Source: Clitoria ternatea
Lineage: Eukaryota > Streptophyta > Magnoliopsida > Fabales > Fabaceae
DNA: 64,000 nt
Assembly: GCA_037962975.1 (NCBI GenBank)
Contig: CM075674.1
Span: 83,220,501 to 83,284,500 of the forward strand
Reading direction: 5' to 3'
Shown here: positions 23,569 through 35,736 of the stretch, piece after piece
Numbering within the stretch: the first letter of the stretch is position 1
Layout of the letters: the number at the start of each line of letters is the position of its first letter
Position numbers and translations under genes: made by a program
The notes under the pieces: model-generated
What the model was told of the DNA's origin: nothing
The model's input: the letters and a program-made list of their open reading frames with translations, nothing else
The model's database searches: none

Positions 23569-25030
23569 ATGGAAGGAGATGGACGCGATTTTGTGGATGG
23601 TCATGTGGAAGATGTGACCCATCAACAAGCTGGTAGGAGACTCGTTTCCGAATCACCAGCAACCCACTCAAGGAGAATGGTACCAGTGGCAACCCCTGAC
23701 CCTCGAGATGAAGTCATAAGGCAACTTAGGGAGGAGTTAATGGAGTTACGAAAGAAGAAGAGAGGAACTAGGGACAGAGTGATGTCTCAGGCGGAGGATA
23801 CTCGCACAAATCTTTGGTATTCTAAGATTCTTATTGATGAGAAGAGAGAAAAAACTCAAGATTCTAGGGACAGAACCAGTGCAAGGAGGAAGGAGCAGGT
23901 AGTGATGACTTCTGGGGTATACTGACTCAGTGTTCCTTTTTCAAGGAGACTTATGAGTGTACATATCCCTAAGCATCTGCAGACTACTCAATCACTCTCT
24001 ATTGGAAAATACAGTGGTGAAATTGATCCTACTAAGCATCTTGATGCTCATGTATTTGAAGCCATGTACCTAGGGGCAGATGAAGATGTCATGTGCAGGA
24101 TGTTCCCTCGGAATCTTGTGGATGATGCCCTTGGTTGGTTCAGGGGGCTACCATCAGGTTCCATCAACTCATGGGAAGAAATGGCAATAGCGTTTGTGGA
24201 CCACTTTGTCATTTCCAGAGATATTCCCGGGACATCTCATACTTTGGCCCAGATTAGGCAAGGGGAACGTGAAACTCTCAAGGACTTCTTGAAGAGGTTT
24301 TACAAGGAAGTAGCCATTGTTCCAAACTTGGCAGAGGCACTACAGTTGCACATCGTGATTGAGGCCTTGCAACCAAACTCTGCTTTCGCCCTGTCGTTGG
24401 TGAAAAGTCCTCCGACGAGTTTGGAATAATTCAGGAGGAAAGCATCCAAGTATGTGGGCATTGAAATGCACTTGGAAGCAACAGCGGTGAAAGGAAAATC
24501 CCCAACGCCATATCAATAACAACAGAGAGATAAGGGCAGGCCCAGATCGGAACGCATGGAGAAACCGTTCGGTGGCAACACCTTCGATAGCCCTGCTCCG
24601 CAACAGTAAGAAAAATGAGTAGATGTGTTTGGCAATTATGCTCCGCTAAACCCTAAGTGTTCGTAAATTTAGAGGGAGATCGGATGGCCAACACTCAGTA
24701 CATACGGGGTCAGGAAGCCGCCACAGCTTCGCAAACATGGTGACCCTTGGAAATACTGTGAATTCCATGAGCAAAGGGGCCACTCAACAAATGACTGTCA
24801 GGCCCTGAAGAATACTATCGAGACCCTGATCCGGGAGGGTAAGCTCAAACAGTACCTTTTCAAAGAAGGGACTTTCGATGAACCAGATCGGATTGAGAAA
24901 AAGGGAAGGTATCACGAGTACCGCGATGACGATTTGGTCGGCGAGTCTACACAGCAAAATGTTATGCCCCAACAATAACTCTAGGGCCGTCGAGAGGTCA
25001 TTGATTAGGAATCAACCCATCAAGGCCAAT
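23569..25030 (+). pseudogene. gag of the gag-only Tat-type element
   Basis: The ATG at 23569 (MEGDGRDFVDGHVEDV) matches the start of gag at 4339. The frame is open to a TGA at 23923, resumes in the same frame (MSVHIPKHLQTTQSL, ALGWFRGLPSGSINSWEEMA, ETLKDFLKRFYKEV) to a stop at 24427, then continues with further stops. Near 24750 it encodes a zinc-knuckle-like block, WKYCEFHEQRGHSTNDCQAL (C-x2-H-x4-H-x4-C type), then TLIREGKLKQYLF. It would be the capsid/nucleocapsid protein. Similarity to the minus-strand family member ends near EVID at about 25010, where the deletion of protease-pol begins. Confidence 0.85.
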
Positions 25031-25380
25031 AATGCCTTCCACTAACATAGCTAATTGGTAAGATGGTGTGCACTCTTTTTCCTTACTTGGGTTTTACCAA
25101 GGAGGTCTAACAAGGCATGACCCCGACTCAGCTCTTTTTCTCTCTTTTGTAATTCATAATTAATGAAAAATTCTTTATGTTCACCCATTGTCTCTATGAT
25201 TTTATTCGATGCACAACGCTGTTGTGAACAAGATATTTTCAGGACGGACGATCCTAACAACGTATCTGTTGTTGGCGATGAACCTCTTCGAAGGTATAAA
25301 AGGGTGAACCATATGGTGAAGGCTTAGGCGTAGTAAGCTGCTCCCTTTTTCAGGCCACGCTGAACCCCAAGAACGGTGAA
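25031..25380 (+). other. 3' remnant after the pol deletion in gag-only element
   Basis: Non-coding. The stretch from 25052 (GGTAAGATGGTGTGCACTCT, then TTTCTCTCTTTTGTAATT) has the look of sequence that follows integrase in Tat elements, so an internal deletion probably joined gag to the 3' region here. GTGAA at 25376-25380 is the left target copy of the next insertion. Confidence 0.45.
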
Positions 25381-28300
25381 TATAACACCCCTAGTTTTTC
25401 TGTACTCGAATCCCGATGTGATCGTCATAATTAATAAAAATACGAGTAAATTTTTCACGTTTGAAAACATTCCCAAGACACTACCATGATCACACCAAGA
25501 CCCAAATCACAGAAAAACCAGAGAGTGAGATTATAAAACCTGAAGCTGGATCGATAAATAAATTGCCCATAACGGTATACAAAAATAATAGAGTTTACAG
25601 CGGAAGAAGAATATGTATACCGGGCACACGCCTAGTCCCATATATGACGATATGAGAAAAGGCTCGGCAAAACACGCAATGGCATATCGTAAGCCTAATA
25701 GACATCCATCATCCTTTTACATAATTATATAAGCATGTAATGCCTAAGATATAATTACATATACATAAATATATTCATCTACATTCGGGGATCTTCTCCC
25801 GACTATCACAACCATCAATTAACATCATTCAATTTCAATCCTTCTAATACACATCAAATCATCTCTTACATTCTATATATATATATATCATTCATCAATT
25901 CAAAGGATTGTCTCATACATATTTAAAATCCCTAAATTATCTACATCATCATATACCATTTATTCAATACATAAGAATCCATAAATAATGCCGGCCAAGG
26001 CACTTCCATCACCACTATTTACCTTCACCAAGCTTTAATTGAAATCTGAACTCATCCCATGGTAACCTGCATCACAATGCTAAAAAAAGAAAACCACATG
26101 GGAGAGGAAGTTATACATTCAAAATGACGAATAATATATATATATTGTGATCATGTGTATATGCATACAAACGTCATGTGTGCTTTGCTATCAAATCATC
26201 AAATCATCATTCATATATCATTTTATTATTATAATAGGCCTACATGCCTCATGAATCACAATTCATATTATAATCAACCACAACATATACACAATCATAT
26301 ACCACCACCATGGGCCATCACATCGTCAACATGGACCATTCTGGCCCTTCATTAGAGCCACCATGGGCTAACATCATCATCATCAATTATAACAATTACG
26401 CCCTTCAAACATTGGGCCCCAATATATATATATCGTCATATTCACATCATTTCATTTATTCATATTATTTATTACCTTTATGTGGTCCTTCGGTATATTA
26501 AATTACCCTTCTCACCAATACCATCTCATCATCTCAATCATCATCAATCGTCATCATATTATGGCATATCTCCATGCTATATGCAAATGCTCTTATGGCT
26601 AATGCATATGCACAATGGAATAATCAACAACAAATGCGGATCCGACTGTGGGAATAAACACCAAGTTGTGGGTCAAGCATAGGTGTGCTACTATGCCCCT
26701 ACTGCAGTAGTAAATTGTGTACACATATCTCAAAGCATGCATGCATGCATCTCAACAACATCTTTTACTGGTACCAAACCGCTATCGCCCATCTGTAGCA
26801 CTAGTCACCCTGTGACTTGCGGATCAACATCGTGGCCTCAACTACCACAAGTGCTACGGGCCCCTCCCGAACACACATCGAGAGAGCCGTGTCCCGTCGG
26901 ACACCGAGGTAAACTCGCTCACCATAGAGCCGCCCGCCCACTGGGCCCGCCACATAGGGTGCCTCGTCACCAAACTATGGACAGCTTCGTGACTCATACA
27001 CCGAGTCACAGGGGAAAGTCACAATACGCTCGTGCACTGAGCCGCCCTCCCACTGGGCCCGCCTAGTGGAACCCCCTAATATTCCACATAGACAGCTATG
27101 ATATGCCATGGATGCAATGCAATGCAAATCAAATGCAAGCTCACCCTGTGCATCCTAAATGCCACTCATCAAACATCATCATCATCATCATCACAATCAC
27201 CAACACCACCATACACCTTAGTGGGTTTCAACCTTGTTGGTTTCATAATTATTATTTTCAAGTTTTAATGTGGCATTTCCATCTCAACATATTTTCGCAT
27301 ATATTTCACATCATACACGCAAGTCAATACTTGTAAACAGCCACTATGGCATTTCAACATCACATATTATTCATCAATATTACCACACTTCACTTAGTGG
27401 ATTTTCATCTCATCATTCATAACAATCCATACATGGATATCAAAGGGTATAGCAATCATCATAATATTAATCCACACACGTTGCAACAAGGTGTTACGAA
27501 TTATATATACATATATAGCAACCATAATTGCCTCACACACATGCAAGTCAATTACTTGCACCCATCACAAGAATATCATAATAGTTCTCAATAATTATCA
27601 AATTGTCATTTCAATTAATTCAATACATATACATGGCAAGGCAAGCATGAGTATAGAACACATACAACAGTCACCATCAAACTACTCATGCAATTTGAAT
27701 ATATAACTCCTCTCCTACCTCAAGGGAAGAGTCGAACGGTTCCAATGCTCCGAATGCTCCTTCACATCATCCGGAATACGATCTACATACCATACATATA
27801 CATACACATAATCAATAACCATCATAACTCTAAACATTTGTTAGCTTATCGTAAAGCTTAACCCCAAGTCCTAGACTTGTTAAACATCAACTTATGCAAT
27901 TGTGTTAGGCTTCGGGAATTCCTTTCCCAAAGCCAAGATCCTCTAGATCTTAAAGGCTAACTACATCCCACATCATTTACTTCTCATCAAGATTCATAAT
28001 ATATCAATAGAGGGGAAGCATACATGTTTATGTAACATAGCATAGACATATACATAGCTTTCCATGGCCTTAAGTCATTCCCCAATCACCTCTAAGACAA
28101 ACCACGCATATACCCTTAGTGAATTTTCTTGTTTTTCCATACTGAAAGGGATTTTGGGCAACAATGAGCCCATGATAATTTCAACATTAAGACATGGGGA
28201 AAGCTTACTTTTAGTCTTAAAAATAGTGGGACATGTCACAAATATCACCTATTAGTCCCAATTTGATAACCATAAAAAGTTGGGATCAAAACCCTCTTAA

Positions 28301-30661
28301 ACTTGTATTTTTCAATGCAGTGAGTTTGGTATTTTAGGCCACATGAGAGTTAGAGAACTCCAATTAATGTGAGACCAATTCTCACACCTTCGTAACATAA
28401 TTATCTACAACTTTCGTGCAGAACTCGGAGGCCAAAAATGTCATTAAGATGCCCAAACAGGCCAAAAACAGCAAAGAAAATAGACCAGTTGGAAAAACAG
28501 CACAACAGTGGCCATAACAGGGCTCTGAATCGATTCAGACTCGTGTGAATCGATTCGAGCGTCCCAAAATCTCAAATTTTGACAAACAGAGGGCCTTGAA
28601 TCGATTCAAACTCGTATGAATCGATTCAAACACCCCTGGAGCCCAAAATAGTGAAAACAGTACCTCTTGAATCGATTCAAAGGGTCTTGAATCGATTCAA
28701 GACAGCCCTGCTGCTGTTTTTATGCAGAACAACACCAAAATTTCAACTTCCAATCACCCAATCTCATTCAATTCAAATCCAATGACCATCAAAATTTGTC
28801 ACAAGCTAAAATATATTATTTGTGACGTGTGGCCACCGGCCTCACATGAAAATTCCCAAAAATGAGGAACTTATGCGCACAATTGCGTTCTACCCATTTA
28901 GAGGCACTTTTATGCAACTCAAGGGCCTATTCTCATTAGAATTGGCCCATTCCAATTCCTACAAGTCATAAACAACATATATGGGCTATTGGAGCTATCA
29001 CATGCCATTCCATTCTCATAAAACTCTATTTGCCTCTATTCGTTTCTCAATTATGCATAAACCTCAAACTTATCACTAATACCATCACAATGGCTATCAC
29101 ATTCAATGCCAATCATCCACATAAATTCTCAATTCACAAAACACATACTTCATCCCCTCAAGGATGGTTCATTAACATGTACATATTTCAACCCCTCATG
29201 GGTTATTCATCATTATATATACACATACATTATCATCAATAGCCAACAATTTGCCATTCATATCATTCCACTAAAAACATGGCATATATCAAGGCCTACT
29301 TATTCATCAACTCAAGTATCTATTTTCTTAAGCCATTATCAATGGCTTGCAACCATTTTTAACATCATCATAAACATCAACAATCCAATTTAATTCTTCT
29401 AACCTCATTAATCAACACCAATGCTTCAAACATTCATCTCCTCATATAAAATCATTCTTAAGACATCAATAATCATCAAAATCACCTATTTAGATAAGAC
29501 CCCCAATTTATCATACTTAGGGTTTTCATCAAAACTCAATAACCATTTTTAATAACCACTAATCTCCATCATTAACAACACCCACACACATATTATCATG
29601 GGTTTTCACTAAAAATCCTTTTTCATGGCATTATTACTAATTTCCCCCAAATCCTAGGGTTAGGGTTTCATTAAAATCAAGCACATACATAATTGATCAC
29701 CAATCTTCCATCTATTTCCAATATACATGCATCTACTACATTTGTCCCTCATGAAAACCTCATATTCATGGCCACCCACCTTAGGGCTCATACATTAAAT
29801 ACTTCTAATTAACACCCATTCACTTGTATGGCTCCCAAACTCATACTACCACATATCTATGGCAAAAACTCAACTAAATGATAAGTATTTCTTACCTCAC
29901 ACCCAAAAATGAAATGGGTTCAAGAAGAGGGAGAGAGTGCTGCGAAAATGGAGGGGGTAAGAAGAGAGGAACTTCAAGCCTCAAGCTTCCTTCAAGACCC
30001 TTCAAACGAAAATGGAGATGGATGAAGGTGACACCACCTTGTCTAGAGTTTTGGAAGAAGAAGAGATAAAGGAGGAGAAGGAAAAGTAGAGAAAAGAAGA
30101 AGAGGAATGGTTTCTACTAAAAGAAGAAGAAGCCAACGTGAAGTTAGAAGGGAATTTGGGCTTTTGGGTTTATTTTTAATTCTATTCATTAAAATTCATC
30201 GTTTTTCTACAAACAGGTTCTCTGTTTGGGCTCAATACTATATCCAAAAATTATTCCAAAGATATATTCGGATTCCCCATAATATTCTTTACTGCCCTGA
30301 CCAATGGCATCTCAATCGGAAATACTTGGCCCGATACCCATATCTCAGTCGGGTCAGTTTTCAGCTTATCCGGTCTGCATAAATCACCCATAGTCCCAAA
30401 AATCTTAATTCAATTATTTCTAATATATTGGGACATTAAATAATGCACAAATAATTTTCTAAACACTCAAAGACCCATCAAATATTTATTTCCACTTAGT
30501 GGGTCCCATATTATCTGTTAAATCACCCAATTCCGGTAAATTTTAATTTACCGATAGTTCATCTCTAATGTCTAATAAATTCTCCCATAATTATTCATCC
30601 ATAAATAATTAATTATCCTCTTCCAATAAATTTATTTCCTTTAAAAATCCGGGATGTTACA
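25381..30661 (-). mobile_element. 5.3-kb solo-LTR-like insertion (minus strand), TSD GTGAA
   Basis: On the minus strand it starts TGTAACATCCCGGATTTTTA (30661) and ends GGGGTGTTATA (25381); the plus-strand flanks are GTGAA at 25376-25380 and 30662-30666, a perfect 5-bp duplication. No gag, pol or second copy of the ends lies inside, so it is best read as a solo LTR of unusual length or a non-autonomous derivative. The region 26680-27070 is locally GC-rich (CCGCCCGCCCACTGGGCCC, twice) and 25850-29850 is otherwise rich in CAT/ATC. Related ends occur at 58255 and 62792. Open frames inside (for example 26155-27706) are compositional. Confidence 0.8.
28527..28705. repeat. six copies of a 10-12-bp palindrome (TGAATCGATTCA)
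   Basis: GAATCGATTC occurs six times in three pairs, the pairs spaced by CAAACTCGTA-type or GGGTCT-type linkers, inside the 5.3-kb LTR. Each copy is self-complementary and overlaps ATCGAT. It may be a protein-binding array in U3; function unknown. Confidence 0.85.
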
Positions 30662-30861
30662 GTGAATGGGTAAAATCCAACACCGATTGAAGAAGAACGA
30701 TGAATGGGTAAAATCCAGCACCGATTAAAGAAGAACGGTGAATGGGTAAAATCCAACACCGATTGAAGAAGTACAGTTAGTAGGATTAAACCGAACACCG
30801 GTGAAGACCTGGGTTGTAGGATTAAACCGAACCGCAGGAAATAGGTTGTAGGATTATACCG
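30662..30861. repeat. 38-bp tandem repeat of the gag-only element
   Basis: Units starting TGAATGGGTAAAATCC lie at 30663, 30701 and 30739 (38-bp period), followed by degenerate AGGATTAAACCGAAC units that continue at 48456 on the far side of the Ogre insertion. TACCG at 30857-30861 is the left target copy of that insertion. Confidence 0.85.
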
Positions 30862-33152
30862 TGTCGCGACCGGGATCGCGACGGCACGGCCGACCCTCAA
30901 AACGATTTTTTTGAAAATGAAAATGAACAGGGAGTCGCCACCAATATTTTTAGGATAAAATACCGGGAAAACCTTTAATTAAAGCATTGGTCAAAAAATG
31001 AGATTCCAGATCCGGGAGTCTAATTACAGGTGAGGAAGGTATTAGCACCTCATAGCTGTCCGTTATAAAAACGGTTACCTCAATTTAATAGCGCGCATTA
31101 TAATTAACCCAATAATTATTTTAACTTTTCCATGAAAAGAAAATATGCGAGACGACAAAATATATAAAAATAAACAGAAATAAACACGGAATATTTACAT
31201 GAGATTAACAGGACTTCTCGTCCAAATTAAACTCGCTCCACCTTTTTTAAAAAAAATGAGATTAACAGGACGTCTCGTCCAAATTAAGCTCGCTCCTCCT
31301 TTTTTAAAATAAAAAAATGAGATTAACAGGACGTCTCGTCCAAATTAAACTCACTCCTCCTTTTTAAAATAAAAAGAATAAAGAATAAAAGAAATAAAAA
31401 AAATTGCAATAATAATGATAATAACAATAGTCACACCTTTTATGCTAATTTAAATAGAATGTGTGAGGCACTCATTTTATTAATATTTATCAATCAATAA
31501 AGATTAATTGATAATTAAAAAGGAAGGTAAAATCACCGAATAACAATTGATTTAATAGAAAATAAAATAAATACAAGTAAAAAAAATAAAGGGAAGAGTG
31601 GGACCAGTGTGGTGAGAAAGGAGTTGGATGGTGTTGTGGATGGTGTGGGCGGCGTTGAGGATGGTGTGGGCGGCGTTGAGAGGAAGGTGTTGGGCGGCGT
31701 TGAGGATGGTGTGGGCGGCGTTGAGAGGAAGGTGTTGGGCGGTGTGTGGGCGGTGTGTGGGTGGTGTGGAGAGGACAGTGTTGGGCGGTGTGTAGGCGGT
31801 GTGGAGAGGACGGTTGTGGGGAGTGTGCGTATGGGCGGTATTGAGTGGGAGTGAGGTCGATTGATGTGAGTAGTGATGTATTGGGAGGAGGTGGGGACAA
31901 TGTTGGAAAAGGCTATAAGGACGGTCTTGGGGCGGTGTTTAGGAAAGTGTTGGGCGGTGTGTAGGCAGTGTGGAGGGTAAGGTGTTGGGAGGACAGTGTT
32001 TTAGGGTAGTGTGTGGGGACGTTGAGAGGAAGGTGTTGGGCGGTGTGTGGGGGTGTGCGTGTAAGGTATTGGGCGGTGTTGAGAACAGTGTGGGGACGTT
32101 GTTTTAGGGTAGTGTGGGGCGGTATGTGGAGAGGACAGCGTAGGTAGTGTTGAGAGGAAGGTGTTGGGCGGAGTGGAGAGGGCGGTGTTGAGAGGACAGT
32201 GTTTTAGGGTAGTGTGTGGGGTGGTGTGGAGAGGTTTGTGAGGGGCTGTGAGGACGGTGTCTTGGGGCAGTGTGTGGGGCGGAGTGGAGAGGTTTGTGAG
32301 GTTGGTTTGAGGACGGTGTCTTGGGGCGGAGTGGAGAGATTTGTGAGGTCGGTTTGGGCAGTGTGTGGGAAAGACTGAGGACGGTCTTGGGACGGCGTGG
32401 AGAAGAAGGTTGTGAGAGCGGGTGAGGAAGATTTGGGGCGGTATGTGGAGAGGTAGGTGTTGGGCGGTGTGTGGGCGGTGTGGAGAGGACAGTTGTGGGC
32501 GAGAGGAAGGTGTTGGACGGTGTTGAGGACGGTGTGGGCGGACTGAGAAGGAGGTTTGGGCGGTTGAAAAGTGAATGAGTTCTCTTTTAATGACTCTTCC
32601 CGGGATCCTTCTTCTTCCTTCGCTTGCAGTATTTATAGAGCATTTGAGGAGCGTCATGATTGCTTGAACAAACCCGTGACCAGCCTGGCTGCCAATTGGT
32701 GAGGATTTTTAATATTTCCACATTGTCTTGTTGCCAGCCGCCCTTTGAAATTGTTAAACAACTTGCATGGTGGTGTTGAAAACAGCCTGGATCTTTGACA
32801 ATGAAGGCTGGTGGCAATTCTTTATCACTTTCCTCCTTGTCTCATTGCCAACTACTCTCCGTAATTCAAGGATCCACTTGGAGGCTATTTCACTCGGAAA
32901 TGATCATTCCGAGTCCTTTCACTCAGAAATGATCATTTCCGAGTTAGAGTTTTTTTTTTTTCAAATTCTTTTCTTCCTTTTTTTTTATCCTTCCTTTTTC
33001 TTTTCTTTTTTTTTTAAATTCTTTTTTTTTAAATTCTTTTCTTCTTTTTTTTTTATTCTTCCTTTTTTTTTTTTTTTTTTTAAAAAAATTCTTTTCCCTT
33101 GTGAATTTCCCATTCTTGGTGAAAATTGACTGGAACGAAATAGGTGTTCACA
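30862..33152 (-). repeat. 3' LTR of Ogre-type element
   Basis: 2291 bp, nearly identical to 46111-48450. TATA-like box on the minus strand at 32630-32638. The G-rich minisatellite (GGTGTTGGGCGGTGTG-type units) spans 31600-32560. Confidence 0.95.
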
Positions 33153-33173
33153 GATGCCCCTCTTTACTTCTTT
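33153..33173 (-). other. polypurine tract of Ogre-type element
   Basis: Just upstream of the 3' LTR on the minus strand lies AAGAAGTAAAGAGGGGCATC, a purine-rich run of the kind that primes plus-strand DNA synthesis. Confidence 0.75.
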
Positions 33174-33289
33174 TTCATGAGGAAAAAGCATGAAGTTTCT
33201 TCTTGCTTTTTTCGAAATGGAAAGGGAGTAAAGACGTGAACACCATTGGAAAAGTAGAAAATGAAGGTGTTACTTCTTGATTAACAGAA

Positions 33290-34240
33290 ATGATGAGGAT
33301 GTTGTCTCTAGGTTGACAGCAAAGGTAAAAGGATGAGGGTGTTGCCTCTCGGTTGACTGGAAAAGTAAAAGGATGAGGGTGTTGCCTCTCGGTTGACTGG
33401 AAAAGTAAAAGGATGACGGTGTTGCCTCTCGGTTGACAAGGAAAGTAAAAGGATGAGGGTGTTGCCTCTCGGTTGACAAGGAAAATAAAAGGATGAGGGT
33501 GTTGCCTCTCGGTTGACTGGAAAAGTAAAAGGATGAGGGTGTTGCCTCTCGGTTGACTGGAAAAGTAAAAGGATGAGGGTGTTGCCTCTCGGTTGACTGG
33601 AAAAGTAAAAGGATGAGGGTGTTGCCTCTCGGTTGACTGGAAAAATAAAAGGATGAGGGTGTTGCCTCTCGGTTGACTGGAAAAGTAAAAGGAAGAGGGT
33701 GTTGCCTCTCGGTTAACAAGGAAAGTAAGAGGATGAGGGTGTTGCCTCTCGGTTGACAAGGAAAATAAAAGGATGAGGGTGTTGCCTCTCGGTTGACTGG
33801 AAAAGTAAAAGGATGAGGGTGTTGCCTCTCGGTTGACTGGAAAAGTAAAAGGAAGAGGGTGTTACCTCTCGGTTAACAAGGAAAGTAAGAGGATGAGGGT
33901 GTTGCCTCTCGGTTGACAAGGAAAGTAAAAGGATGAGGGTGTTGCCTCTCGGTTGACAAGGAAAGTAAAAGGATGAGGGTGTTGCCTCTCGGTTGACAAG
34001 GAAAGTAAAAGGATGAGGGTGTTGCCTCTCGGTTGACTGGAAAAGTAAAAGGATGAGGGTGTTGCCTCTCGGTTGACTGGAAAAATAAAAGGATGAGGGT
34101 GTTGCCTCTCGGTTGACTGGAAAAGTAAAAGGAAGAGGGTGTTGCCTCTTGGTTAACAAGGAAAGTAAGAGGATGAGGGTGTTACCTCTCGGTTGACTGG
34201 AAAAGTAAAAGGACGAGGGTGTTGCCTCTCGGTTGACATG
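33290..34240 (-). repeat. 40-bp tandem repeat array in Ogre 3' region
   Basis: About 23 units of a 40-bp sequence (GGATGAGGGTGTTGCCTCTC then GGTTGACTGG or GGTTGACAAG then AAAAGTAAAA). Two unit variants alternate in blocks (ACTGG / ACAAG). Because 40 is not a multiple of 3, all three frames look open, which creates spurious ORFs of 150-230 codons. Tandem repeats in the 3' untranslated region are common in Ogre elements. Confidence 0.95.
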
Positions 34241-34497
34241 ACTGAGGCCCTGGATTGAAAGGGAATAAATCTGGGGGTAATGCCCTAGTTTGGGGTAGTC
34301 TGAAAGAATTCTTGGGGCATTGCCTAAAGGGAAACCTGGGGTGATGCTCCTGTTGGAATTGTTTAGGAAGTGTAGCTCCACTGGGGAAGGATAATTCCTC
34401 CTGGTAACCTTCATGGTACCACTGGGAAAGTATTAGGTGAGTTGGGACAGAGTAATCTGGGGGTTGTCGGGGAACTGTCCTTCTAAGGAAAAAGAAT

Positions 34498-34840
34498 GAA
34501 ATCTGGGGAGATGCCCCAGTTTGATATGACTGCAGGTTGTTGGGGGACTGCCCTTTGAAAGAAATCTGGGGAGATGCCCCAGTTTGATATAACTGAAGGT
34601 TGTTGGGGGACTGCCCCTTGAAAGAAATCTGGGAAGATGCCCCAGTTTGACATAACTGAAGGTTGTTGGGGGACTGCCCCTTGAAAGAAATCTGGGAAGA
34701 TGCCCCAGTTTGACATAACTGAAGGTTGTTGGGGGATTGCCCCTTGAAAGAAATCTGGGAAGATGCCCCAGTTTGACATAACTGAAGGTTGTTGGGGGAC
34801 TGCCCCCTTGAAAGAAATCTGGGGAGATGCCCCAGTTTGA
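34498..34840 (-). repeat. 63-bp tandem repeat array in Ogre 3' region
   Basis: Units begin at 34499, 34561, 34624, 34687, 34750 and 34814 (period 63, the last spacing 64). The core reads TCTGGGGAGATGCCCCAGTT, which contains a GGGG..CCCC hairpin, then GGTTGTTGGGGGACTGCCCC. A 63-bp period keeps one frame open, giving a spurious repeat protein. Confidence 0.95.
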
Positions 34841-35736
34841 GCTTTTTAGTGAGAGGAGTATGATGGACGCTAGTTTGGTAATGGCGAACTCACTGGGGAA
34901 AGACAAGTCTTCTTAAGCCTGATCAAAGAAACATCCCGGTTGAGGGAACTGATCCCATTTTATGGAACTCCTTGGGAGAGATCTTCAATCTATAGGTCTT
35001 GCTGAGAGAAAACTTTGGCGAATACCTGCTTTTGGATGATGGATTTGGCGTCCCGCTGACAAAAGAATGAGTTAGTATAAAAAGACTTACAGGTAAATTT
35101 TCCTTGGTGACTGGCTCTTTAAGATAACTCATGGATGAAACAGAAACATCCTCCGACTTTTGGCGAGAGTATTTAGTGGAAATGGTTATGCTTATACCAA
35201 GCGAAGTTTGGCGCTAGGAAACATTTCATCCCCCATAACTTTATGCTCTTGTTGTTTCCAATTTCAAAAATTTTAGGCAAAAACTTGTTTATTCATAAAA
35301 AATGAACACATGTAGGATGAAGGGAGATTTTATAAACATCAGATATGTACACAGTGATGTGACAAGGTATATAAAGAATTGAAGGCAAAATAAAAGGAAA
35401 AGGCTCATATATCCTCAAATGATCCTCCGCGAGCAATGAGAAACTTGATCCCATATCATGACTTTGTGTTCGTCTTTTGATTTTGCTTCTGAGGGCGTAA
35501 TTTGACAATGACCCTAATACCCGTTTTGACCTCCTTTGACTTTGGCTTGAAGGGTTTATGTTGTGGAGTAGAATTTGTAGAACCGCCTTTTTAGGTTTTC
35601 AGCTCACCTTGCTGCTCTAACTTTTGCCTAGGTCGCCTTTCCAGGTTTTCAACCTAGCGAGCTCTTTTTTCCCTTTTTTTTATTTTTTTTATTTTTTTTA
35701 TTTTTCATCATTTTTTTTTCTTTTTATTTTTTCTTT
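34841..35736 (-). other. Ogre 3' untranslated region next to integrase
   Basis: No domain-bearing frame. It contains a T-rich tract (plus 35666-35735) just after the integrase stop and otherwise unique sequence. Confidence 0.6.

Noticed and set aside
26155..27706. Cluster of plus-strand frames of 60-130 codons
   Set aside because: Compositional frames in CAT/ATC-rich sequence within the long LTR; no homology pattern and no codon bias.
30107..30382. 91-codon frame at the end of the 5.3-kb LTR
   Set aside because: Lies wholly inside the LTR, opposite to its orientation, with no recognisable content.
31490..32657. Pro/His/Ser-rich minus-strand frames of 136-218 codons, duplicated at 46739-47949
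   Set aside because: They are translations of the G-rich minisatellite inside both Ogre LTRs, not genes.
33290..34240. Regular repeats that could be taken for a CRISPR array
   Set aside because: Units are directly adjacent with no unique spacers, there are no cas genes, and the DNA is plant.
33175..34906. Several open frames of 100-230 codons on the minus strand with repeated peptide motifs
   Set aside because: They arise from the 40-bp and 63-bp tandem repeats in the Ogre 3' region; no start context, no domain, and all three frames are open in the 40-bp array.
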